Under the pieces are notes generated by a model. The model was not told the DNA's origin. It saw only the letters and a program-made list of their open reading frames with translations, and made no database searches. A DNA stretch of 64,000 bases from Gramella sp. MT6 (GTDB taxonomy: Bacteria > Bacteroidota > Bacteroidia > Flavobacteriales > Flavobacteriaceae), in the NCBI RefSeq assembly GCF_019357415.1, contig NZ_CP048410.1, positions 3,250,501-3,314,500 of the forward strand, given 5' to 3'. The translations under genes were made by a program, and so were the position numbers. Positions 15,675-23,866 of the stretch are shown one piece after another (within the stretch, counting starts at the first letter, position 1; each line of letters starts with the position of its first letter).

Positions 15675-16489
15675 GTGAAATTAGGAGAAATAATATTCTA
15701 TTTAGCAGTTTCATTAATTGGAATAAACCTTTTATATCAACTTTTAAAGATTATGCTTAAGGGAACTAAAGCAGAAAGGGAATATGAAAAAAGAATTAAT
15801 GAAAGTCTTGCAGATGAATATATCATCGATCCAGAAACTGGTGCTAAACTTACTTTAGAAGAAGCAGAATCTGGACATTGGATTAACCATGACAACGAGT
15901 ATATCACTATCCCAGAAAAAGAAATAGAAAATTACATACTGAAGAACAAAAGGACGCCGAAAGAGCAATAAATCTTCTTAGAAAAAGTAGAGAATATAAA
16001 AGATATAGGTTCTCCAAATCAGAATTACAAATTTTAGAAAGTACAAAGATTCTATCAAAATATGATGATTGGAGTTATTCTGATTGCTTTAAAATTGAAT
16101 ACTGTGATGGTTTTATTTTTATGCCTGCTGTTGTACTAATTGATAAAGTACCAGGATACTTTGAAACTACTTATAATGAATCACAAATAATGATATGGTT
16201 GAGATTGGAAAGTAATATGGGACACTATTACTTAAGAGAAAAAACTGCAACCGAAAAGTTTTTAGATATATTCAAAAACGACGATGATATAAAAATGAGA
16301 GGTTACGAATCATTTACATTTAAAAAATCAGAAAACATTTTTAAAGTCAATCAAACTCTGAAAAAAATAAAAGGTGGTAAGGGATTAGAAATAGAAATCA
16401 TTGAAAACAATCTATTCCTAAAAACAATGAAATTCATAAATGTAGAAGAACTACTTCTGATAGAAAGCCTAGTAAAAAACATTAGCTAA
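15675..16489 (+). pseudogene. Cassette 4: one membrane-anchored protein gene split by a frameshift
   Basis: Frame 1 (15675-15971, GTG start, 98 codons) gives a membrane helix (IIFYLAVSLIGINLLYQLL) and then YIIDPETGAKLTLEEAESG. Frame 2 has no good start of its own until an ATG at 16121, yet reads sensibly from about 15893 (KLHTEEQKDAERAINLLRKS) through to the stop at 16489. Joining them near 15930 gives a single protein of about 270 residues, so a one-base change in the A-rich stretch likely broke it. Alternatively the cassette holds two overlapping genes. I do not recognise the family. The stop is right at the attC-like site. Confidence 0.55.
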
Positions 16490-16618
16490 CAACGGTTAAT
16501 CGCCAATAGCCGGTAGCGTTAGAAAAAAAATAATTAACTTGACCAATAAGCCAATACTAAGCCGACCAATCCGCGTCCCGCACTCCGCCAACTGGCGATA
16601 ACCGAGACCGTTGTAGTG
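16482..16618 (+). repeat. attC-like site 4
   Basis: It opens with TTAGCTAAC, complementary to GTTAGCTAAC that begins cassette 4. It has the standard arms AACGGTTAATCGCC and GGCGATAACCGAGACCGTT and ends at GTTGTAGTGC (16610-16619). Confidence 0.85.
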
Positions 16619-16666
16619 CAATTAACAATTGAATTGATTAAATTTCTAATCTAAAATCAGACGAAC

Positions 16667-17722
16667 TTGTTTTTCAGTAAAAGAATATTGGTCTTTTTCA
16701 TATTTATACTTCAATTAAGTATAATGCAATCTCAAATAAATGTTGAGGGATATAATAGTGAAACAATTACTGTTGATGGATTACGAACACATTATCTAGA
16801 TTTCGGAGGTGAAGGTTTAAATGTGATATTAATACATTCGGAGGCTTGGGATGCATATACATATAAGAATTTCGGTCCTCTCTTGACTGATAATAACAGA
16901 GTTTTAGCCATAACTAGACCTGGATATGGTAAATCTGAGAAAGGAGCTTATGATGTTAAAAAACAAGGCGATCATATAATCAAATTCGCAAATTCGTTAA
17001 ATATAAAAAGAGCTGTATTCATAGGTAATGCTTCAGCTTCAGCAGAATTAACTTATCTAGCGGAGAATTATCCTCAAAAAGTTGCAGGGGTTGTTTATTT
17101 AAATGGATTATCAGTGCCTTGGTTAGAAGAATATTATACGGATCCGTTCAAGAGTTCTGAAATGTTCCTGCGATCAAGTCCTAGTTCCAATCCAGAAACT
17201 AGTTTTATCGACATTAGCAGAGCTAGGAAAAACTATCGCCCTAACCATTATAAATCTGATTCGATAAAAATTAATGTTCCTGCTTTAGCCATTGTAAATA
17301 AAAATGGTCGACAAGGATCTGAAAAAGGACTTGGTATTCTAGTATTTGTCGGTTCATCTTTTATGGAAGAAGTCCGTAACGAGATTCCGCCTTCACCAAC
17401 AAAGGATTTTTTAAACAGAATTGCCGATGACCCTCAATTTAGAGGTGAGTTAATTAATAATATTCAGGATTCTGTTGCACGTCAATATTATCTTAAACTG
17501 GCCAGCGACACAATAATGCAAAGAAAAGTGTATATGTATCATACTCAATCAACCTATCCTGCAATGCTTGAAGCACAAGAAAAATTGAAAAATGCATTTG
17601 GTGAAAATTTACAACTTGAAAAAATTAATGTAAATCAGATTGTAGGATATGAATACAGAGATTCTCCAGAACTCATTATTGAGCCAATAAAAGAATTCCT
17701 AAAACAAATAAATTCGAACTAA
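16667..17722 (+). CDS. Cassette 5: exported alpha/beta-hydrolase-like protein lacking the nucleophile
   Basis: A 351-residue protein starting at TTG 16667, which gives a good signal peptide (residues 1-22). The alpha/beta-hydrolase core is seen in LDFGGEGLNVILIHSEAWDA, RPGYGKSEKG and YLAENYPQKVAGVVYLNG. At the nucleophile elbow, where relatives have GHSxAG-like sequences, it reads GNASAS, so the position of the catalytic Ser appears to be Ala. It may therefore be inactive or have a non-hydrolytic role. It lies in the cassette whose attC-like site was hit by the IS. Confidence 0.75.
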   Translation: MFFSKRILVFFIFILQLSIMQSQINVEGYNSETITVDGLRTHYLDFGGEGLNVILIHSEAWDAYTYKNFGPLLTDNNRVLAITRPGYGKSEKGAYDVKKQGDHIIKFANSLNIKRAVFIGNASASAELTYLAENYPQKVAGVVYLNGLSVPWLEEYYTDPFKSSEMFLRSSPSSNPETSFIDISRARKNYRPNHYKSDSIKINVPALAIVNKNGRQGSEKGLGILVFVGSSFMEEVRNEIPPSPTKDFLNRIADDPQFRGELINNIQDSVARQYYLKLASDTIMQRKVYMYHTQSTYPAMLEAQEKLKNAFGENLQLEKINVNQIVGYEYRDSPELIIEPIKEFLKQINSN

Positions 17723-17729
17723 GTTAAAC

Positions 17730-17740
17730 GCACTACAACA
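17730..17740 (+). repeat. attC-like site 5, left piece
   Basis: GCACTACAACA is the complement of GTTGTAGTGC that opens cassette 5, so it is the start of that cassette's end site. The rest of the site resumes at 18943 after the inserted IS. Confidence 0.8.
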
Positions 17741-17767
17741 AAGAACTAAGGTAAAATCCAAGTACTT

Positions 17768-18772
17768 CTAAGCTAATTTCGATATATAATTTTCCTGGTA
17801 AGAAGTTCCTGATTTAGCTATGGCAAATGCCTGTTTCAGGAGCTTATTGCACACAGCTATAAGTGCCAGTTTCTTACTCTTACCCTTCTCAACTATTCGT
17901 TCATAAATTTCCCTGCAAGCTTTATTAGTTTTGCAAGCAGTGAAACTACACATGAATAGTAAATTCCGAAGCTTTCGATTGCCTACTTTACTAATTCGAC
18001 TGCGTCCTCTTACACTGGTTCCGGATTGCCTGATCGTTGGGGTGATCCCGGTAAAACAGCAAAGCTGCCTGGCATTCTCAAAACTGGTAAATCCGTCTGT
18101 AAGCACAATTAACAACATCGCTGTCTTCTTACCCATCCCTGGAATACTAGTTAATTGCTCCAGTTGATCTTCCTGGGTTTGCCTGACTAAGAATTCCAGC
18201 TTGGTTTCAATCTGATCTAATTCCTTCTCTAATTGCTTTAGCATTCGGACGAGTGATCTACTAACAGTCTTTGAAGGTGTACCGAGAGCTTTCTCTCCGT
18301 GTATCTTATTCTTCACCGCAGTGCGTTGTTTCAAATAAAGATCCTGAAGACTTAGTAGCTGCAAACACTCTGCCTGCATGGCGTTTCTGGCTGTGTACAA
18401 AGGAACTTTTGTAGCCTGTGCATATTCACAGATCGCTTTGGCATCACTTTTATCGGTCTTGATCTTGGAGAGTTTCATCTGAATAAAACGCTTCACCGAA
18501 AGTGGATTCACAACCGATACCGTTATACCTTTCTCATATAAATACTGGGCTAATCTGTAATGATAATAACCAGTAGCTTCCATAACTACCAGGCTGTCAT
18601 TCTTAATTAACTTCAGCAAGCCTTTAAAGCCTTTTACATCATTAGAGAACTGGTCATGCCTTCCATTTTGATCAACCACATCAAAGAATGATTTACTAAT
18701 GTCTACTCCGTAAAAATGTTTAAATTTATCCATATGAGAATGATTGGAAAGAACAGCTACTTTGGTTTTCAT
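17768..18772 (-). CDS. IS110-family transposase (DEDD recombinase)
   Basis: A 334-residue protein. The N-terminal RuvC-like domain has the DEDD residues in YGVDISKSFFD, VVMEATGYY and KTDKSDAKAI. The C-terminal Transposase_20 domain has LTSIPGMGKKTAMLL, FTGITPTIRQSGTSVRGRS (with the conserved Ser) and KVGNRKLRNLL. This two-part enzyme cuts and joins DNA guided by a bridge RNA in the families studied. A second ATG 13 codons in (MDKFKHFYGVD) may be the true start. Confidence 0.95.
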   Translation of the reverse strand: MKTKVAVLSNHSHMDKFKHFYGVDISKSFFDVVDQNGRHDQFSNDVKGFKGLLKLIKNDSLVVMEATGYYHYRLAQYLYEKGITVSVVNPLSVKRFIQMKLSKIKTDKSDAKAICEYAQATKVPLYTARNAMQAECLQLLSLQDLYLKQRTAVKNKIHGEKALGTPSKTVSRSLVRMLKQLEKELDQIETKLEFLVRQTQEDQLEQLTSIPGMGKKTAMLLIVLTDGFTSFENARQLCCFTGITPTIRQSGTSVRGRSRISKVGNRKLRNLLFMCSFTACKTNKACREIYERIVEKGKSKKLALIAVCNKLLKQAFAIAKSGTSYQENYISKLA

Positions 18773-18942
18773 CGACTTAAAAACGAGATCTAGGTCTCAC
18801 AGAACTAAACGAAATTAAAGTAGAAAAGAGAGGGGATTATCATTGTTGACGGAATCTCAAGTTCCCACGGTTCATGTAATCTTATTCCTCTCTTTTGTTC
18901 TTTCTGGTTATACAATCAAAATTTAGAGAAATTAAACTTAAG
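18773..18942 (-). ncRNA. Putative IS110 bridge RNA with target and donor loops
   Basis: On the minus strand a 10-bp stem AAAAGAGAGG/CCTCTCTTTT encloses a second stem GATTA/TAATC, an internal loop and a GGAA/TTCC hairpin. The loop's left side ATGAACCGT (18867-18875) equals the flank of the insertion, ACGGTTCAT at 18943-18951 on the plus strand. Its right side CAACAA (18843-18848) matches the other flank in the opposite sense. A second loop around GAGA/TCTC has TTAGTTCT (18801-18808), matching the IS end at 17742-17749, and TTAAG (18776-18780), complementary to the other IS end. These are the four guides of a bridge RNA. Confidence 0.75.
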
Positions 18943-19069
18943 ACGGTTCATCGCCAATAGCCGGCACCGTTAGAAAGAAAATAATTAACTTGACCAACGA
19001 ACCATTACAAAGCCGACAAATCGGCGTCCCGTACTCCGCCAACTGGCGATAACCGAGACCGTTGTAGTG
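18943..19069 (+). repeat. attC-like site 5, right piece
   Basis: ACGGTTCATCGCCAATAGCC resumes the site, with the usual middle and the arm GGCGATAACCGAGACCGTT. It ends at GTTGTAGTGC (19061-19070). The arm has TTCATC where most sister sites have TTAATC. Confidence 0.85.
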
Positions 19070-19079
19070 CATTTATAAT

Positions 19080-19667
19080 ATGAAAATTCTAAGATTCTTT
19101 TTTCTTTTATCATTATTTCAAGTTGGTTGTAAAAATCAAAAGGGTAACCAAATAGAATCAGAAAAACCTATTTGCTCTACTGCCGCAAAACTTGAACAAA
19201 TAAAATTTATTAGGTATCACAAATGGGATGGTTTAAGACCTAATAAGATAAAATTCACTTTTAACTTCACATCAGATAATCTTGTAAGGCTTCAGATAGT
19301 AGATTCTACTAAAAAACATCATGGTTCTGATGTAAATTTTTCCTGTTGGAAAATGGTTATCAATGATTCTTTGAATGCTCCATTATTTACGCTTAGGCAA
19401 GAAAATGAAATAATAGAGATTAATAAGTCAAAAAAAGAGCAAGTATTTTACCTGGATTTTTACGAAATGATAGGTCTAACTTTAAAAGAAATGGATGATT
19501 TGATTCCACCTATAAATAACATTAATCTAGTAAACAATTGCAATTCCACTTGTGTATCATTAAATCAAGATTTTTCGCAAATCAAGATGCTCTATGAACT
19601 TGATACAAAAATCATCCAAAAATCTGATTCAATTAATATGAACTTAGATCATAATTACGGTTTATAA
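19080..19667 (+). CDS. Cassette 6: lipoprotein of unknown function
   Basis: A 195-residue protein with a lipoprotein signal ending at Cys17 (SLFQVGCKNQ). The mature part has several Cys and looks beta-rich, with IKFIRYHKWDGLRPNKIKFT and VFYLDFYEMIGLTLKEMD, and resembles no family I know. The ATG lies about 20 bp after the cassette boundary at 19061, and the stop is 3 bp before the next core at 19670. It is a typical single-gene cassette. Confidence 0.65.
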   Translation: MKILRFFFLLSLFQVGCKNQKGNQIESEKPICSTAAKLEQIKFIRYHKWDGLRPNKIKFTFNFTSDNLVRLQIVDSTKKHHGSDVNFSCWKMVINDSLNAPLFTLRQENEIIEINKSKKEQVFYLDFYEMIGLTLKEMDDLIPPINNINLVNNCNSTCVSLNQDFSQIKMLYELDTKIIQKSDSINMNLDHNYGL

Positions 19668-19669
19668 AC

Positions 19670-19807
19670 GCACAACAACAACGGTTAATCGCCATTAAGC
19701 GGCAGCTTTAGAAAGAAAATAATTAACTTAACCAACAAACCAATACTTAGCCGACAACTCCGCGTCCCTTACTCCGCCAACTGGCGATAACCGAGACCGT
19801 TAGTGAC
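19670..19807 (+). repeat. attC-like site 6
   Basis: It opens with GCACAACAAC, complementary with one mismatch to GTTGTAGTGC that begins cassette 6. It has arms AACGGTTAATCGCC and GGCGATAACCGAGACCGTT and ends at GTTAGTGAC (19799-19807). Confidence 0.85.
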
Positions 19808-19851
19808 AAGTTTTACACGAGATTATCATCTAATAATTTTTCAATAAGAAA

Positions 19852-22200
19852 ATGCCTAAGAGTAGAAAACGAAAAATAAAAAAGAAGAAGAAAAAGCAAC
19901 AATCAAGGAAAAAAGAATACCAACCATATGAGGTTGTAAAGCAAAGATTTGTAAAATTTGAAAATCCTGTAACTGAGAATATTTCATTCCAAGAAAGAAA
20001 GGAAAAACTACTTGAGATTGCAAATAAGGCTTCTATTGAATTTGAAGATGAATTCAAAGAATTGCTAAGTTTTTTTCGAAATTATGATGCTCTATATTTA
20101 TGCTCTTTTGCCGCATACTATTTTGCTAAACAAGAAGAGGGAATTGATGAAGAAGCAATTAATGGCTATTTGGATTTCCCTCCTTTTTATTTAGAAATTC
20201 TACAATGTTTAGCTTTAATTCAAAAGAGAACAATTAATCCTAAACCGCTACATGAAAATGTCGAAAATTTTAAAACTTTAATTCAGACGGTAAACCAAAG
20301 TCAGTCCGCTCGATACTTTAAACTAGCAGAAAATGCAAAAGATGAAAAAGATATTGGTGCAATAATGCTACGAACCGATATGATGGTTCAAACTTTAGCC
20401 GTTAGAAACTGGGCCTATGTACAACAAATGGAAGAGGTTTCTTATGAACTCGCTAATCTTATAAAAGATGATTTCAAAGATGAAATTGGTTTTAACCCAA
20501 TATCATTATTAGAAATTTTATTTGGATTAGTTTCTTTAACCGAAAGAAAAATCAACGCGCACCATAAGAAGATATTCAGCTTTGTCAAAGAAAAGTCTTA
20601 CGACAAGGTTTTCACTAAATATGAAGAAGCTTTTAAAGACGTACAAAAAACAACCTCCTCAGAAAGGAAAACAATTTGGGAGAAAACAGGAAAAAACATA
20701 AAACTTCTGAAAGCTTCCATCATGGAACATTCTGACTATAATTTACAAGGTGTTTTCACCCACGACATACATGAAATATATGAACATTTCGAAGGTAAAT
20801 TTTTAGAAGAAGAAATTACTCAGATAATGAATAGTTTATGTCTAAAATTTCAGAGTCTATCAGAAATTAATAAAGATCATATATTCTTAAATAATCCTAT
20901 CCACACTAAACCTTTTATAAAGGTATCGGACAACAGCTATTTTTCAATAATAGCTCATATGTTTACTCATTTAGGAATAGAAATTCTTGAAACTTTTATA
21001 TCTAAAAACGATAAATTAAGAGAAAAATATGCTTTAAGGAAGGGACATTTTTTAGAAAATAAGGTTGAAACTTTATTCAGAGAATCATTCCCCAATGCAA
21101 AAATTTATATAGGTAGCCAATGGGAATGTAGAAAAGAGAATAAAGTTTTTGAAAACGACCTGATTATGGTCTTAGAAGAGTTCGTAATAATAGTTGAATC
21201 AAAATCGGGAACTGTCACACCTCCTGCAAAACGTGGAGCTCCAAAAAGACTATTTAGAACTATGGAAGACTTGGTCGTTGATCCATCGGAGCAAGCAATT
21301 CGTTTTGAAAATTATTTAAAAGAAAACGTACAAATTAATGAATTCAAGACCAGATCGGGTGAAATTAATACAATAGATAATACAAAAGTTAAATATTATG
21401 TCCCTCTCGGGATAACTCTCTCAAATCTTGGGTCGGTAGGTTGTAATCTGAAAAAATTAATAAAAGCAAATATAATTCCACATTCAATTGATGAATTAGC
21501 TCCATCTATTAGTTATACTGATCTAGAAATTATTTTTGAAATACTCACATTTCAGTCGGAGAAAATTCATTATTTATCAAGGAGAAGAGAATTTGAAGCT
21601 CATCTAAACTTTCAAGGTGATGAGATGGATCTTTTCGGGTTCTATTTAGATAATGGATTTAATATTGGAGAAACGGAATACGAGGGAAATATGTATTTTA
21701 ATCTAACATTAAAATCAAAAGAACTAGACCCTTATTTTATAGGCAAGTATAGAGGAATAAAAGTAAAAAAACCTGCGCTCGAAAAATCTAAATATTGGGT
21801 GGATCTTCTTTCCATGATTGAAAAAAGGGCTAAAAATTGGCTTTTGGCTGGCTATATATTGTTGAATTTACCAAAGGAAGATCAAATAAAATATGAGAAA
21901 AATTTGAAAGAACTCTCTACAAGATTAGTTCAAGGTAAATGTCCTAAAAAATACAATTATATGCTTATGGGGGTGGGACCGAAAAGAAGGCAATATGTAA
22001 TAGCAGGCTTCCCATATATCAATACAGATAGAGCAACGAGAAATGCACTAGTGAATGATATCGTCAATGATATCAAAAAAAATAACAATATTAGAGGTTA
22101 TATTATTTTAGGATATGATCTTGACAATTACAATTATCCATACACTATGATGGCAGGTAGTATCAATACAGAGTTTTTTGATAGTCTGGAATTGGATTAA
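19852..22200 (+). CDS. Cassette 7: large protein with a PD-(D/E)XK-like nuclease domain
   Basis: A 782-residue protein, very large for a cassette. The N terminus is a run of Lys/Arg (residues 2-22). Residues about 50-380 look all-helical and I do not recognise them. Residues about 395-460 (HFLENKVETLFRESFPNAKI, then FENDLIMVLEEFVIIVESKS) have the E, D and E-x-K arrangement of PD-(D/E)XK nucleases, with D near 434, E near 447 and K near 449. The C-terminal 300 residues are unknown. It may be a nucleic-acid or defence enzyme, a type of cargo often found in cassette arrays. Confidence 0.65.
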   Translation: MPKSRKRKIKKKKKKQQSRKKEYQPYEVVKQRFVKFENPVTENISFQERKEKLLEIANKASIEFEDEFKELLSFFRNYDALYLCSFAAYYFAKQEEGIDEEAINGYLDFPPFYLEILQCLALIQKRTINPKPLHENVENFKTLIQTVNQSQSARYFKLAENAKDEKDIGAIMLRTDMMVQTLAVRNWAYVQQMEEVSYELANLIKDDFKDEIGFNPISLLEILFGLVSLTERKINAHHKKIFSFVKEKSYDKVFTKYEEAFKDVQKTTSSERKTIWEKTGKNIKLLKASIMEHSDYNLQGVFTHDIHEIYEHFEGKFLEEEITQIMNSLCLKFQSLSEINKDHIFLNNPIHTKPFIKVSDNSYFSIIAHMFTHLGIEILETFISKNDKLREKYALRKGHFLENKVETLFRESFPNAKIYIGSQWECRKENKVFENDLIMVLEEFVIIVESKSGTVTPPAKRGAPKRLFRTMEDLVVDPSEQAIRFENYLKENVQINEFKTRSGEINTIDNTKVKYYVPLGITLSNLGSVGCNLKKLIKANIIPHSIDELAPSISYTDLEIIFEILTFQSEKIHYLSRRREFEAHLNFQGDEMDLFGFYLDNGFNIGETEYEGNMYFNLTLKSKELDPYFIGKYRGIKVKKPALEKSKYWVDLLSMIEKRAKNWLLAGYILLNLPKEDQIKYEKNLKELSTRLVQGKCPKKYNYMLMGVGPKRRQYVIAGFPYINTDRATRNALVNDIVNDIKKNNNIRGYIILGYDLDNYNYPYTMMAGSINTEFFDSLELD

Positions 22201-22205
22201 AACCT

Positions 22206-22342
22206 GTCACTAACAGCGGTTCATCTCAAATTCCGGGTTTTACAAAAAAGAATTAAATTAGATTCCTAACAAACTAAAGCGTTAGCCGACAAGTCCGCGT
22301 CCCTACTCCCGCAACTTGCGATAACCGCAAACCGTTGGCGGT
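22206..22342 (+). repeat. attC-like site 7, second subtype
   Basis: GTCACTAAC at 22206-22214 is the exact complement of GTTAGTGAC that opens cassette 7. The arms are AGCGGTTCATCTCAAATTCC and CCCGCAACTTGCGATAACCG, related to but distinct from sites 1-6. It ends at GTTGGCGGTC (22334-22343). Confidence 0.8.
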
Positions 22343-22371
22343 CATTCTACCTAACGACACCTTAGAATCTA

Positions 22372-23142
22372 ATGAAGTACAAAAAAGTAAAACCTTTCAA
22401 AGAATTAGAACCCTATATTCATTTCTATTGGGAACTGAAAGGAAACGAAGTTGAAAGACAATGGGAACGGGTTTTTCCAGATGGCTGTGCCGGTATTGTA
22501 ATGAATTTGGGAGACACTTGTTTGACTGACAACGGATCGACTAAAATGGAATTTGGGAAAACTTATGTTGTAGGAGCAATGACTTCATTTAAAGACAGTT
22601 TTATTGAGAACGATACGCACCTAATAGGTGTTTGTTTAAAACCTGCAACTTTTTCAAATTTTTATTGCTATACTTCACAAAATGAACTGACTAACGACAC
22701 CGTTGAATTTGAAAAATCTAATTCATTTAATGTTGATAAAACAATAGAGAATCCATTTAATTATTTTGACCTTTTTTATTCCGAAAGGTTAATTACCAAA
22801 GCCAATGAATTACAAAACGTTATTGATGATATTCATTTAACAAACGGACAAATGAGTATTTATGAACTTTCAAAAAGACATTTCATAACGACAAGACAAT
22901 TGGAGCGAAACTTTAAAAGGTTCATTGGACTGTCACCAAAGGAATATTCGAACATTATTCGCTTTCAAAATGCTTTGAACGTAATCAAAAATTCAAGTGA
23001 AAATCGCAGTCTTTTAGATATTGCATTTGAGTGTGGTTATTATGACCATTCACATCTTAATAATGAAATCAAGCGAAATACAGGACTTCCACCATCACAG
23101 CTTGAAATGTCGTATTTATACAAAGCGCAATTGGTTGTCTAA
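22372..23142 (+). CDS. Cassette 8a: AraC-family transcriptional regulator
   Basis: A 256-residue protein. The N-terminal part (YKKVKPFKELEPYIHFYWEL, FPDGCAGIVMNLG) is a DUF6597-like sensor domain. The C-terminal AraC DNA-binding domain has two helix-turn-helix units, with ISIYELSKRHFITTRQLERN-like sequence and then DIAFECGYYDHSHLNNEIK. It shares its cassette with the RibD-like gene 36 bp downstream, so the two were probably moved together and may be functionally linked. Confidence 0.88.
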   Translation: MKYKKVKPFKELEPYIHFYWELKGNEVERQWERVFPDGCAGIVMNLGDTCLTDNGSTKMEFGKTYVVGAMTSFKDSFIENDTHLIGVCLKPATFSNFYCYTSQNELTNDTVEFEKSNSFNVDKTIENPFNYFDLFYSERLITKANELQNVIDDIHLTNGQMSIYELSKRHFITTRQLERNFKRFIGLSPKEYSNIIRFQNALNVIKNSSENRSLLDIAFECGYYDHSHLNNEIKRNTGLPPSQLEMSYLYKAQLVV

Positions 23143-23178
23143 AATTAATTTTGCCAAAACATTAAAAATTTAAAACAG

Positions 23179-23712
23179 ATGCGAAAAATATCACTTTTCA
23201 TTGCCACAAGTTTAGACGGCTACATTGCAAAACCTAATGACGATTTGAGTTTCTTAAAACTCGTAGAAAAAGAAGGTGAAGACTATGGTTATAAAGAATT
23301 TACGGATACCATTGACACTTTAATTATTGGTAGAAAAACTTATGATTATGTCCTTAAGGAAATTGGTTCATCATTTTACGACAATGGACAAAGGGACGTG
23401 TATGTGATAACAAGAACTCCTAGACCAAGTGTTGGTAGAACAACTTTTCACACAGGAAAATTGACCGATTTGGTAGAACAACTCAAATCTGAAAACGGAA
23501 AAAACATTTATTGTGATGGTGGTGCAGAAGTAATTAATGAACTATTAAAAGATGACTTGATTGATGAATTTATTATCTCTGTCGTTCCAGTTTTGTTAGG
23601 TAATGGTACAAGATTATTTAAAGACGAACGACCCGAACAGTCACTAGAATTTGTAAAAGCAAAAACATTTGAAACAGGATTAGCACAACTGCATTACAAA
23701 CGAAAAGAATAA
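23179..23712 (+). CDS. Cassette 8b: dihydrofolate reductase family (RibD C-terminal) protein
   Basis: A 177-residue protein with RKISLFIATSLDGYIA at the N terminus, LIIGRKTYDYVL, IYCDGGAEVINELLKDDLID and a VVPVLLGNGTRLF strand, all typical of the RibD C-terminal/DHFR-like fold that binds NADPH. Small free-standing members are common and of unknown substrate. It is the second gene of the two-gene cassette 8. Confidence 0.88.
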   Translation: MRKISLFIATSLDGYIAKPNDDLSFLKLVEKEGEDYGYKEFTDTIDTLIIGRKTYDYVLKEIGSSFYDNGQRDVYVITRTPRPSVGRTTFHTGKLTDLVEQLKSENGKNIYCDGGAEVINELLKDDLIDEFIISVVPVLLGNGTRLFKDERPEQSLEFVKAKTFETGLAQLHYKRKE

Positions 23713-23717
23713 AAAAC

Positions 23718-23856
23718 GAACCGCCAACAGCGGTTCATCTCAAATTACGGGTTTAATCGAAAAATTGTAATTTTAGAAACCAACAAACTAATGGTTAATC
23801 CGACAAGCCCGGGTCCCTACTCCCGCAACTTGTGATAACCGTAAACCGTTGGCCAC
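23718..23856 (+). repeat. attC-like site 8, second subtype
   Basis: GAACCGCCAAC complements GTTGGCGGT that opens cassette 8. The arms AGCGGTTCATCTCAAATTAC and CCCGCAACTTGTGATAACCG match site 7. It ends at GTTGGCCAC (23848-23856). Confidence 0.8.
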
Positions 23857-23866
23857 AAGCAAGAAA

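Larger units (their letters stand above)
17741..18942 (-). mobile_element. IS110-family insertion sequence inside attC-like site 5
   Basis: The element of about 1.2 kb carries one DEDD transposase and about 170 bp of upstream non-coding sequence, with no terminal inverted repeats, as in the IS110 group. Its edges are set by the attC-like site: GCACTACAACA to the left and ACGGTTCATCGCC to the right, which join to give the usual site sequence. The edges could each shift by one or two bases. IS1111/IS110 relatives that target integron attC sites are known in Proteobacteria. Confidence 0.85.

Noticed and set aside
14048..23856. The spaced repeats could be taken for a CRISPR array
   Set aside because: The repeats are about 130 bp, spacing is 0.3-2.5 kb with ORFs between, and no cas genes are present.
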